Origin: Burhinus oedicnemus
Lineage: Eukaryota; Chordata; Aves; Charadriiformes; Burhinidae
Assembly: GCA_008921705.1 (NCBI GenBank)
Contig: VFFE01007516.1
Location: forward strand, 93,263-157,262
Direction: 5' to 3'
Length of the DNA: 64,000 nucleotides
The position numbers and the translations under genes are program-made. The notes beneath the pieces are model-generated. The model did not search any database. It was not told the DNA's origin and worked only from the letters and a program-made list of their open reading frames with translations. Positions within the stretch are counted from its first letter, which is position 1. Every line of letters starts with the position of its first letter. Positions 1 through 10,963 of the stretch are shown piece by piece.

Positions 1-60
1 CAAAAAAGAAGAACTTTTGCTGAAACTGCTGGAGGAGAGACGGATCCTGCCCCTGAAACC
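1..60 (+). other. CXCR5: CXCR5 5'UTR (partial)
   Basis: This is the leader directly before the first CXCR5 coding exon. It ends in ACC before ATGG, a strong Kozak context with A at -3 and G at +4. The promoter and the transcription start lie at or beyond the left edge of the window, so neither the true 5' end nor a further upstream intron can be judged. Confidence 0.7.
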
Positions 61-99
61 ATGGGGCCTGTCAGCTACTCATCAGAGACCTATGACTTG
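61..99 (+). CDS. CXCR5: CXCR5 coding exon 1 (13 codons)
   Basis: This small exon encodes MGPVSYSSETYDL and stops at a consensus donor (TTG|GTGAGT, GT at 100-101) in phase 0. Mammalian CXCR5 also has a short first coding exon, of about 17 codons as I recall, ending in an acidic stretch. Joining it to the exon at 5676 gives ETYDL-SQVELSGYY, which resembles the acidic, tyrosine-containing extracellular N-terminus of the family. Tyr6 and Tyr11 lie in Glu/Asp contexts suited to tyrosine sulfation, a common chemokine-binding feature. The start was chosen for its strong Kozak sequence and correct phase. No transcript was available to prove the junction. Confidence 0.85.
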
Positions 100-3000
100 G
101 TGAGTCGGGCCTGGCTTTGCTTGTTGAAGAGGATAATGGGGAGAGCAGGTAGAGCTGGGGTGGGCTGAAAGACCTGGTTTCTACCTGTCCATCTTCTCAC
201 CATCCTATTGGCAGAGGGGGAGCTCGAGTTATTTCTTACGCCAGTGCAATCAGCGCTTGCATCCCTCAAATCTGGACTTGACCGATGAGGGGACTGCAAG
301 CGACAGCGCTGCACTTCTGGAGAACTGATGTAATGGGGCTGCAGCCGTTGTGATCCAGGGGTGCCAGGTATTCCCTTGGGGACAGGTGCCTAACTACCAG
401 GACCTCATGCGCAGACATTCTAGCCAGCACCAAGCCCGAGTGCCGTCCTTGCATGGGGATCAAGACCACAGTCACTGCCAAAGGGCCAGGCAGCTCACTA
501 GGAGAGCCAGGGTGCAGCAGCCCTGTCCCGTGCTGCCAGCCTGTCCCAGTCTCTCTTCCCTGCTGCCCTGCTCTCTGCACAGCCATTGACACGATGTGGG
601 CGTAAAACACTTGTTCTGAGTCGGGCACCTTTTGCACTAGTCTTCGGTGGTATAAATGACTGTGCACACAGCATGCAAAGCTCTGGAAATCTCATCTAGT
701 ATCTTTACATAACAGGAATACCCAAGTAAACCCAATGCTATTTCTCCGCGTGTGAAAACCCTTGGTACGACCATACATGCTCCTACCCCTGCTTGCCTTC
801 TCCGCGAACAATCTGCCGTAGACTCTGCTGAAACAGTATATTTAGAAGAGGGGAATTTTAAAGAGAAGATAAATTGCAAGTACTTCTTGTAATAGGGAGT
901 GATGACACTGTGTTTTCTGCCCCGTAGTTCTCTCCCCTGCCTTTGCAAGTGAAAGACAGCAGCTGCACCTTTTAGAGTATGCTGTGCTGTCTAAGGGGAA
1001 GTCCACAGCAGCACTATCATTAGCCTGGTTTTCAAACATTGCAGCTCAGAATTTATTTTTTAATAGGGTGGCTCTCTGCAGCAGACCTCAGGTTTTGTTT
1101 AGTTTCTCTAAAGAGAGAAATGCTGGACTTAAGTTTTACCATTTTTTTTCTATCCCTCCCTTTACACCAGGGAAGAGAGAGGAGATGGGCGGGAGCAGCC
1201 CTACTCTCCTTTTTCGGATTCATGCAGTATAAAAATCCTTTGTGAATGGTGATCGTTCCTTGAGAACTTTTTTGCAGAAGACACTTATCTCCCTGACCTC
1301 TGCTGAAGTTCAGTGGCAGCGCAGATGCCTGCTGAGAGGTTAAAACCAAACTCAAACCGTTTTCATCTCTGTGCTGGTTTGCTCCTCCGGCTGAACTCCC
1401 CACTGGAAATCTGTCCCACCACCAGAGAACCAGTGAAGTTGAAGCATGCCACCTGCCTGCCCGCAGCCTGTCACACGCTATAAGCACGCAGCTGCTTGTG
1501 GAAAATTGGGTTGTTTTTAACACAGGGGGATTAAGCAGCACTGGGATTTGTTCTTTATACACAATACTTTCCAGAACCTTAGCTTAGCGGTTTTACCTCT
1601 GTGGTGTATTATTTTAAGTTATAAAGGAGACCCTGAGTGAGGGGGGAAACTTGGCTAACTTTGGGACTGAGCACCGACAATCAGATGTCAGAGCAAGAAC
1701 AGTTTTATACCTTTTCTCAAACTTCCCGCAATCGGGAGTTTGTGACATGTGTTTCCCACTCTGCCTCCTGGGAACTTGCCAGGTTTGGCTCCCTCCCTGG
1801 AACAGGCCACAGATCTCACATGAGCAATGCCACATTTGCTTTGGCGGTGCCGTATGTTGCTTTACTTATACTCGGCGCTTGTAGCAGCAACCCATGCACA
1901 GAGATTTGCAAAAAAGGCCTCAGTGGCGTCCTGTCAAAGTGGGGACATAAACCTTGGCCTGTGCACTCACCAGAGAGGATCGCTCGACCAATTGAGCAAG
2001 TGTGGAAGGAAAAATGGTGAGAACATTTGCACCGACAGGGCATTTATCTCAGTATCACCGAGTGAGTGCAGCGAGGGCCTCACCTAAACTTTGATACCAT
2101 ATAGGACCACTTGTCTTTGTAACCTTGTGGAAAAGGAACGCGCCCAAAATGATAACCCCATTTCTCCACAGCAAGAAAGCTTTGCCTGCTTAACCTTCCT
2201 CAGCTGCAGACTAGAGAAACAAAAACACAGTTGCAGAAAGACTACCGAGATCTCCACCGGGTCCCCTGAGGTGCTGCAGGCCACTTTGCATTGTAATGGG
2301 ACCAACACAACTCAAAAGCCATAAAGGCACCTGCGCTACAGTAACGTGGCATTTCCACAGGCTTTGCTCTTATTCGTGGGTTTCCCTAGTTCAGCACCCG
2401 GAGAGGGGACAAGCGGAAGCTATGCCAGTAACTTGCACTGATGTGGGCAATTTCAGTTTTAAGGCTTTAGGAACGAAACATGCTTCTCCTGGCCCTGGCG
2501 TGGGCTAGAAGGGAATGGCTTACATGGAAAATCCCTAATAGTGCACAAGCTGCTTGTCTTCTGCAGCCAGATGTTTTGATCGCTGGCAGTTGTGGGGAAC
2601 TGAGAAAAGCAGCTGACACAGGGAGACCGGAATAACTCTGAGATGTGGGTTAGAGGGGAAAAGGGATCCCTGAACAAAGAGCTCACAGGAACGGGCTTCC
2701 CCGGCATGCGCTTGACTGCTCAGTTACAGAAAAAGGCACCACTTTATCGCCCACCCCCAGACCTGGCTGCAATTGTCTTGCAGGAGACCTGTACAAAGGT
2801 CTCCCTGCATGCACACTGTTGAATTCTCCCATCCCAGATCAGGCAGCCACCCGCTTCCGGTCCTATAAATGGGAATTGCAGCAGAGTCCCCAAAAGCCTC
2901 GGCTTGTCACATTCGGTGCGTCTCCTGCAGCTCTGGTCCCTGCCCTTCCTGTCTCAGCCCAGACTCTGACTTTTCGTCCTCTTTTATTTGTCTCCAACTC

Positions 3001-5675
3001 ATCTCTGTCCGCTCCCACCCACACTTGCTGCTCTGCTCGGAGATGCACATGAGAGGACGCCTCAGACACAGCTCAGCGCACGCTTCCCCTGCCCGCTGCG
3101 AGTGGCTTACAGTAAGAGCCCTACCTGCCATCTTATCAGCAATCAGATGGTGTCTGATAGTGGCACTCAGCCTCCGCACCTCCAGCTCTGAATGCAAGGT
3201 GATGCTGGAAACCGCCCAGCAGCCAAAGCCATTGAACGCCATGCTGGCTGCCCATCCGCCATCGTCGGTGGCACTGGCATGGCTCTAGGCAGTGCTCCAA
3301 CACTCAGGCAAGCAAACGCGGCCATTTCCCATCATTTCCTTTTTCCCTTTGAAGCTGGAACCCTCCGACCTCTCCCCAGTGAAGTCACCCATTCCAACAC
3401 ATGCTCTCTTTGGGGTTTTCAGCATGGTCACCCATGCATCCTGAGCAGCCTGGTTTGGTTGCTATACCAAATTGCAAAGGTTTTTGGATTGGTTTTGGGT
3501 TTTTGGGGGAGATTCAAGGATCTGGCCCTGACCAACACATCACTAGTTTCTGTGCACATTGGTGACTCCTGACACAGGGTCTGGGTACAGACTGGGCAGG
3601 AAATATTTTCAAGCCAGAGAGAAAACCAACTGGGAGGGATTTCTAAAGGCTTTTGTCTTCAGCAGCAATCTCTGGTCTCCAGAATCATACCGTAAACTAG
3701 AAAAATAATTGGTCCCCAGGAATATGAATGTTTCTCTCCAAAAGCTTGCAGCCCCACCTTTACGTTAGGGGAAGACAGTCATGTGCGTTTGAGGTTTTGG
3801 GCAGGGAGGAGGACTCTTGGCCCCAGAGAGGACCGGCTCTCGCTCATGTGGGAGGAAGCACCATGGCATCACAGCAGAGTGGCAGCACTGCTGGGTGCAG
3901 AGCCAGTGGGGAATGGGACTGTGGCAAGACCAAGAGTAACTTGGGTTAGACCAAAGTCTGTCTGGCTCAATACTCTTTCTGGCAGTAGCCAAAGGTAGAG
4001 GGCAAGAGCCAGGCAAGCTTATTCTGCACTTTCCCCAAGAGCTCACTCACTCTTCTACCGTCCACTGTTCAGGGGCCGCTTGAGCCAGCTGCCTGCTCCA
4101 TGCGTTCAGTAACGCTCCATAGACTTCTTCCACATCAACACGGCTGGGCTCCCCTTGGAGCCATGCAGATGGTTTCAACAGCACAGCAGTTCGAGACAAG
4201 CACTGCCGCTGTGCTGTCACCTCTTCACCCCAGACAGTCATGTGCAGAAGCACCCAGCACCTCACCCAGGGAAGGCAGCCTGGGAGAGGAGAAACATAAA
4301 TTGCCCTCTCTAGCTAGGCACAACACAGGACTTGAGGCTGGTCACGGTCATTTGGCTTTGCAGCACATGGGGGGAGCAAAAACCCCCAAATCAGCTCTAA
4401 AACTGTGTAAAGCAGGGCTAGTATTTTTAGATGGGAACTTTGGCTGACGAGGGAAGGAGCAGCAGGTGCAAACGGCTACAGCTGGCAGTGAAAGGTATGA
4501 AAGCAGCGAGCAGAGACTTCCGCTGTGGTTGACACCGAAGTCTCAGCACTGGTCTCCAGAGAGGGTGTGGGTGGGGGAGCTCAGGGTAACTGCTGCCGAG
4601 CTCTTCCCAGTTGTCACTAATTTCTCAGCTTGCCACAAGACGCCCCTGCCGCTCTCTTTTCTGCCTGTCTGCATCCGAGCCCCTTGCTTTTGTGAACACC
4701 CAGCTCCCATGAGGTGCCTGAGGCCAGCAGGAGCATGCCCCCCATCCAGGGAACTTGTCCCGAGCACAACTGCAGCTTTCCGGCACCTGGGACTTGTGCG
4801 CAGTCTCAGCCCGAATACGGCTGCTCACCTGGCAAGGAGCTACAGCAGGCCAAGCGCAAAGCACATCTGCAGTGGCTCTATCACACTTTCCTTACTGGGT
4901 ATCAGCCTGAGTGGTGTTTTCAGATTCTCTTTCCTGCTCTGACTGTAATTAATTCAGAACCGCAAGGTTTACCAACAGAACAGATTTCTCCAGCATCCAT
5001 CCCCATAGCTATGGCACCACGGCACCTCAGAGGCGTTCCTCCAGTCGTGTTTGAACACCTGCCCCACACCTTTGAGTGTGTGGAAAGTGATCCTAACCAT
5101 GGCTGCTGCTGTCCCCACCTTGCCTTGCTCTGCCCCAGGCAGCTCCGAGGAGGAGAGGCAGAAGGGGACGGGATCAGTGCACATAACTTGAGGTACAGAT
5201 GTGCCCTGTGGTGAATCCCACCACCTTCGTACCTGACAGCAGACAGCAGGCAGGACAGGGACAGTTGGTGTCAGAAACTGGTGGAAAGATCGAGAAAGCT
5301 GATAGAGGAGGGTTCTGTGCTGTGTGAGAACAGAAGCCACCAGCAGGTAACTCAGCAAGAACCAGAAGATGAAACCGGTCATCTGTCCGGACACCAGAAC
5401 ATCCCCAAATATGCTTGTTAAAGATTACAAACTGAGCAGCCCTCACTATTGGAGATCGAGACAACCCTCTCTATGTGCTGTTGCACCTCCTGGGACTGGC
5501 ACCAGAAGGGCCTCCCAGGTCATCATGCTGCAGACAGGCAGCACCTCCTCCTGATGCAGGTGGGCTGCAGGACATGGGGATGCTCCGCTCCAGGTCTGCC
5601 AGGTGCGGCTGAGGGACTGGGTTCTCGTGTTCAGAAACTCCTCTCAGGTAACCCGACTCTCTCTCTCTTCCCCAG
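100..5675 (+). other. CXCR5: CXCR5 intron 1
   Basis: This intron begins GTGAGT and ends in a pyrimidine-rich tract followed by CCCAG (AG at 5674-5675). An AG at 5676-5677 is a possible alternative acceptor, but it would break the frame. The intron is unique, GC-moderate sequence. No repeat family, RNA gene or coding exon was recognised, and its short open frames have no recognisable family features. Confidence 0.8.
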
Positions 5676-6752
5676 AGCCAGGTGGAGCTGAGTGGTTACT
5701 ATGAAGCCGAGAACACCACCCCGTCTTTGGAGGGCTACTTTTGCTTCAACCCAGCCTCATCTGTGGTCGGCAACCAGAGAGATCCCTTCAGAAAGGTCTT
5801 CATGCCCCTCATCTACCTGCTGATGTTCGTCTTGGGGACTGTGGGCAATGCCCTGGTCCTGGTCATTTTAGAGAGGTTCAAGCGGTCTCGCACTACCACG
5901 GAAAACTTCCTCTTCCACCTCACCCTGGCCAACCTGGCACTGTTGCTCACCTTCCCCTTCAGCGTGGTGGAAAGCTTGGCCGGGTGGGTATTTGGGAAGT
6001 TCCTCTGCAAGATCCTCAGTGCTGTCCATAAGATCAATTTCTACTGCAGTAGCATGCTGCTGGGGTGCATTGCGGTGGACCGCTACCTGGCCATCGTCTA
6101 TGCAATCCACACCTACCGCAAGCGCAGAGCTCGCTCCATCCACCTCACCTGCATGGCTGTTTGGCTTTGCTCGCTGCTTTTGACCTTACCTGATCTCATC
6201 TTCATGGAAGTCTGGACAGATGACAGCAACCGCAGCATTTGCTATTTTCCAGAGGTTGGGATCGATGGCAACAACGTCTGGCTGGCGACTCGCTTCCTCT
6301 ACCACACCGTGGGCTTCTTTGTGCCCCTGCTGGTCATGTGTTACTGCTACATGGCCATCGTCCGGGCTCTGTGTCAGTCGCAGCGCCTGCAGAGGCAAAA
6401 AGCTGTCCGTGTGGCCATCCTGGTCACAGGTGTCTTCCTGCTCTGCTGGAGCCCATACCACATTGTCATCTTCCTGAACACGCTCACCAAGCTAGAAGCC
6501 TTCACCAAGAACTGCCTCCTGGAAGACCAGCTGGACACGGCCATCATGGTGACAGAGGCCATCGGCTTCACGCACTGCTGCCTCAACCCCATCCTCTATG
6601 CCTTCATTGGAGTCAAGTTTCGTAATGACTTCTTCCGGATCCTGCAGGAGCTCGGCTGCATAAGCCAGGAGACCCTGCAGGAGATCCTGGAGGTGGCAAG
6701 GAAGGGTGGCGGGATTGAGTCTGACAATACCACCTCTATCTCCACTTTCTAG
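5676..6752 (+). CDS. CXCR5: CXCR5 coding exon 2, C-X-C chemokine receptor type 5
   Basis: CXCR5 is the CXCL13 receptor, a plasma-membrane Gi-coupled class A GPCR that guides B cells and follicular helper T cells into follicles. With exon 1 the protein is 371 residues (human 372). N-glycosylation sites are at Asn26 (NTT) and Asn198 (NRS, extracellular loop 2). Extracellular cysteines are Cys36, Cys124, Cys202 and Cys293, the usual two chemokine-receptor disulfides. Seven hydrophobic segments carry DRYLAIV (Asp148-Arg149-Tyr150), CWSPYH (Cys270-His275) and NPILY (Asn317-Tyr321). The tail ends in TTSISTF, like mammalian TSLTTF. TM2 reads LTLANLALLL, with Asn99 where class A receptors normally have Asp2.50. 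The exon starts in phase 0 at AGC CAG GTG; the GTG at 5682 is an internal Val16 codon. CXCR5 identity is supported by the sequence and by the adjacent convergent BCL9L. Confidence 0.96.
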   Translation, partial: SQVELSGYYEAENTTPSLEGYFCFNPASSVVGNQRDPFRKVFMPLIYLLMFVLGTVGNALVLVILERFKRSRTTTENFLFHLTLANLALLLTFPFSVVESLAGWVFGKFLCKILSAVHKINFYCSSMLLGCIAVDRYLAIVYAIHTYRKRRARSIHLTCMAVWLCSLLLTLPDLIFMEVWTDDSNRSICYFPEVGIDGNNVWLATRFLYHTVGFFVPLLVMCYCYMAIVRALCQSQRLQRQKAVRVAILVTGVFLLCWSPYHIVIFLNTLTKLEAFTKNCLLEDQLDTAIMVTEAIGFTHCCLNPILYAFIGVKFRNDFFRILQELGCISQETLQEILEVARKGGGIESDNTTSISTF

Positions 6753-8925
6753 CTGGGAAAGGCTGCCTGCAGGGCAGAACCAGCCTGGGGCTTGCCGTCT
6801 CAGTGACACACGTGCTGTGGCCTCACTCCCAAGTTTCACAAGTGTCCCCACCGCTTTCTTCACTCCTCGGGAAACTGAGGTCCGGTAGCCACCAAACACC
6901 CAAAGCCCACCAGATGCCTTCCCTGGCTCCTTCTGGTTCTCATACCTGTAGAAATCTATCCGGCAGCTATTGGCGAACATTGGCTGTCCGATGGTCCCTC
7001 TGGCAGGGCTGGATGAACCCGAGCGCATTGAACCTGATGTTTCCACCTCTCCCTTGAAAAACTGCAGGTGTCCTGTGCACAAAGCCAGGCACAAGACTGG
7101 GGTGCTGGGGGCAAGGAAAAAAGTGCAGCCAGGTAAACATGGAGTTGTGTCAGTGAGCGAGGACTGAGGACAAAAGCTAAGAAGGCCTCCATTTCACTGG
7201 CTGAGGTTGGTAGAGACATGCCTGAAGAAAGCAGCAGGACTCAATGGCCACAGCAGCTGGAATGAGAGATGCAGGTAGGACTGGCGGGGGGTGCAGAGCT
7301 CACTCCAATAGCATGGGCAGACCGTGCTGGACTGTCTCTGGCTATAATATCACTCCTCCTGCTGTGCCACATCCTCCTGGCCAGCCACAGTAAGTTGATC
7401 TTCCCAACTTGGCTCACACCAGGAGGTCCTGCCATGGACTCAAAGATTTGACTGTCACAGATTCCTTTCCTGACATCAACGGCATCCTTTCCCGCTCACT
7501 TGATCTGTTTTACTGCTGTTAAGAGCTCCAGTGAGTGACTGCTGAATCGAATGCCTGACTATGCAAAAGCTTTCCTTTAAGGAAGAAAGCCATCTCTCCA
7601 GACGCCTTCTATCTTGTGACTGAGCACAGGGGAGATGAACCATGTGGCTTTGTGAGGCTGAAGGTGTAACTTTTTTTTTTTGCAGCTAGTTGTATGGCAC
7701 TTTGTGGGTTCTGAGAGCAAGGAGCCCCGTTTCCCCAGAGTAAGGAAAAGAGCTCGTGTGCATAATTTCTGTTTGGTTTTAGTGGGCCAAGAGGGAACGT
7801 AGCGCTTTGCTTTGCACTGTGCTTTCTGAGATTTTTGCTCCACCTGCATCTAGGGGGCTTTCAGAGGTCTAGTGCACCCAGGTTTACACAGAACAAACCT
7901 GGGCGCTGGTCTTGCCCTGAACCACGAGTATCAAGCAACTGCACAGATTGGGAGTGCTTGCTAACAATTTGGTCCAAAATAAGAGCAGTAGCTTTCACCA
8001 TCATTAATTATTGCACCGCCAGCTGGCGTGTGGGGCAGCCCTAACAGACTTGCGCAGCCTGATGCCTCCTAGTAGGTCTTGTCACAGTACAACACGGCAG
8101 TGCATACACGGCACTGCTCCATTACATTTCTCATGCTAGCTAGGCGGTGCTGTGGCCTGAACTGTACGAGAGGGGCATGTACCAACCGTCACACAAGCAT
8201 GACCCTAATTGCGAGCACACTTTAAAATCCATTCTACCATTCACCTCGCTTTTTAAGCAAAGTTGGAACAACGTCAGTTCTCCTGCTGCAGCAGGAATTT
8301 TGTGGTATGCACACTTCTGAAGTCCAACCCACCAACCAAGGGCTCAGTTGCCACCGAACTTCACCGTACCCAAGGGCCCCGCTAAAAAGACCAGTCATTA
8401 CTGAAGGGCTGGCATTACATCAGTCCAGCTCAGGCAGAGATCTCAATAGCTCATTCTCAAATTGTGACTGGAGGAGAAAACTACCCAAGCATAAGGCTTT
8501 TATACAAAGAGCAGCCCACCATTTCCTGCAGCGCTGCATCTTCAAAGCTGAAACCTGCAGGTCATGGCAACTGTGATTGTCCAAGCACACACACGGCAGA
8601 GGAAGAGCAGCTCTCTGATGCCTGCCCTTGCCATCTCCACGGTTGTACTGGCGAGCAAACCTGTTGCAGACGCACTATAAACACTGCCCCAGCCCTCGTT
8701 CTGATGGGAACTGTGTTCCTACGCAAAAACGTTACTGAAGAAACAGAGTGTAAAATTCTTACAGTGATCACAAGGTAAAAAGAAAATCTGGACGCAAAAT
8801 ATGAGTGAACAGATTACGTGTCTATTGTTACTATAGTTTTTAGTACTGGTATGTTGGTAAACTTTTAGAAAGTTTTGATGTGAGCTGTAATAAACAGTTA
8901 AATAAAATACCGTTGTCTCATGTAT
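6753..8925 (+). other. CXCR5: CXCR5 3'UTR (predicted extent)
   Basis: This is non-coding sequence between the TAG stop (6750-6752) and two closely spaced AATAAA hexamers at 8889 and 8901. It contains a T-run at about 7671-7681. No conserved open frame or repeat was recognised. The 3' boundary is inferred as about 15-25 bases beyond the second hexamer; earlier cleavage sites cannot be excluded. Confidence 0.65.
8889..8906 (+). terminator. CXCR5: Tandem poly(A) signals of CXCR5
   Basis: Two AATAAA hexamers occur at 8889-8894 and 8901-8906. T- and GT-containing sequence follows (about 8912-8936), as expected for a downstream element. They are in the sense orientation about 2.1 kb after the CXCR5 stop and before the convergent BCL9L gene. 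Confidence 0.65.
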
Positions 8926-8929
8926 AGTG

Positions 8930-10790
8930 CTTGTAAGCAGCTGTCTACAGTCACGTTGATTTTGCAAGGCAAATGCATCAGAGAGCACTAAGTGGGTTGA
9001 TGGCGCCTTTCTGACAAGCGTTGCTGTTCGCCCATGGAGACCACAGGGCACCTTGCTCAGATTTCCCTTCACCAGTACCACAGAAGGCTGCGCTGTGTTT
9101 GGAGTCAGTCCAGACCTACGTTAGCTCCATGCTTTGCAGAGCCTCTTCCACCAGCTGCAACACCTCCTAACCCCAGGGGAAAGCCACCCATGCACCCACG
9201 TTCTGCCCAGACAGCCTGGGGAAGGCTTGGTTCGGAGCTGGCAGACCCTTCCCCAAACAGCGGACATTGCTCCTCCTGCAGCTGACTGCAGCCAGCCTGC
9301 TGAATGGCAACGAGAAGAAAGGAAGAGGAACTCTCCTTCACCGCAGAGGAAGCCAGGCTTTCCACTCAGTGAAATCCTCCCCATCTCCCCGAGGTTTGCA
9401 TGGCCATCACATGCCTTGGCCCAGAGTGGGCTTCCCCCCCCAATCACTCATACTGCCAGAGCCACCCCCAGACACTGCAGCCCTCAGGCAGACCTTCAGG
9501 CTCCCCCGTGGAGCTCTGCTTGGCCCCTGGCCCACCGCTACCGAGTGGTCTGTGGGCAAGGCCACTTCACCACCATCCACAGCACATGCTCGTGCGACCC
9601 CGGGCTGTGCTCTGCAAACAAATCCGGAGCAAACAACCCAGAGAAAGCCCTGGTCCCTGCTGAAGGCAACCCCAAAGAAGGGGGACACCAAGGCCCCCAT
9701 GTTGCATGCTGCTCTGCATGTCCTATGGGGTGACTGAGTCTCCCAGGGGACAGAGCTGGGGTTTTTCAGCACAGCATCCTGCTACACGCATGGTGATCAC
9801 GGGGTCGTGGCAGGCAGCAGAGCGTGCACTAACGAGCGTGAGCCAGGAAACGCATGAATGAACGTGTGCCTGGGAGCACTGCAGAGAAGGGGCTCTCCCC
9901 ACGCCCTCCCACTCCTCCCAGCAGCTCCAACACCCCCTGCCCCACTGTGACTCACACACAGTTTCATTTTTCTTATCAAGAAGGTGACATACTTCCTCAC
10001 CCCAATCTCCCAGAACCAAACAGATGCTCAAGCGCTTCAACGTCTGTATGGCTGCCTGCCATGCCTTCCTTTTGAGCACAGCTGGCCCTGGACATACGGC
10101 ACCATGGCCACCACCAAGGCCTGTAAGCTTGGGTTCTGGGCAACATGCCACATGCACCATCCTGACTCTGCACAGAGACGGCACCATGACCCCTTTATCT
10201 CTCTGAGCCCCCAGAACCAGCCTCTCACCCTGCTGCCCTCACAGCATGCTCTGCATTTGCTCTGGCTCCCCACAAGCATGGAGCAGCTACAACGCACATG
10301 AGCTTTGCCAGGCCACAAGATGCCCAGAACAGGACGGAACCATGGGGCTCCAGGCACCAGCAGGCAGCTTGGGCAGCAAGTCCCCAGTCTAGGTCACCTC
10401 GCTGCTCTGCAGTCCTGCCCAGGGACTCAAGGCGCCTGGGGTGGCCCTGCCTGCCCCCCCCACCAGCCCTGTACATGCTCCTCCACCTACCTGGGAGGAC
10501 TGTCCTGTCCCACGTCCTGCAAAGGTATTTCCCTGGTCCCAGCCCAGCTTCCAGTGCCCTTAAGCAACAGGTACAGGGGCACACACAGGTCTGCACCACA
10601 CGCAGATGTCCCAGCTCCCCCAAGGAGCTTGCAGCCATCTCACAGAAGGCAGATGTAAGGTATTTATAGTGGGGCCAGTTGATCCCCTCTGATCAGCCCC
10701 AACCTGCTGCAGGTGATGTTGGCTGAGCTGAGCATGCCTGCTTGCAGCCCTGCAGAAAATCACGTAGCCCACTGACGACAGGCACAGGGT
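8930..10790. other. Intergenic region between convergent CXCR5 and BCL9L
   Basis: About 1.9 kb separate the predicted poly(A) sites of the two genes. The sequence is GC-rich and unique by eye. Open frames of 100-200 codons exist on both strands, but they lack initiation context, domains or splice logic and are typical of GC-rich DNA with few stop codons. No gene, repeat or RNA was recognised. Confidence 0.6.
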
Positions 10791-10810
10791 TAGGTTTTGA
10801 AATTTGTCTT

Positions 10811-10816
10811 TTTAAT
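10811..10816 (-). terminator. BCL9L: Probable BCL9L poly(A) signal (ATTAAA)
   Basis: The minus strand reads TTTTTATTAAAAAG here, containing the common variant ATTAAA. No AATAAA was found on the minus strand just upstream. Cleavage would fall near 10,785-10,800. The preceding minus-strand sequence is U-rich and AU-rich, which suits a 3' end. Confidence 0.55.
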
Positions 10817-10919
10817 AAAAAGGCACCTATAAAACAGGTCAATACATTACAGGCAGCACAGATACCCAAAAACAAGCCTAAAAATTGTTTCAAATAAAAA
10901 CCAATAAGATGTCTTCACA

Positions 10920-10963
10920 TATTGTATTTATATATTTATATTTATATATATATTTATATAATG
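10920..10963 (-). repeat. BCL9L: AU-rich tract near the BCL9L 3' end
   Basis: This is low-complexity A/T sequence made of repeated TATTTATA-like words. In the BCL9L transcript it reads as overlapping AUAAAUA and AUAUA units, ending about 105 bases upstream of the ATTAAA hexamer. It could be an mRNA-stability element or a plain AT microsatellite. Confidence 0.7.

Noticed and set aside
5682..5684. GTG used as the CXCR5 start, giving a 356-residue protein
   Set aside because: It is an internal Val codon. A consensus acceptor at 5675 and a phase-matched exon with a strong ATG at 61 give the full 371-residue receptor.
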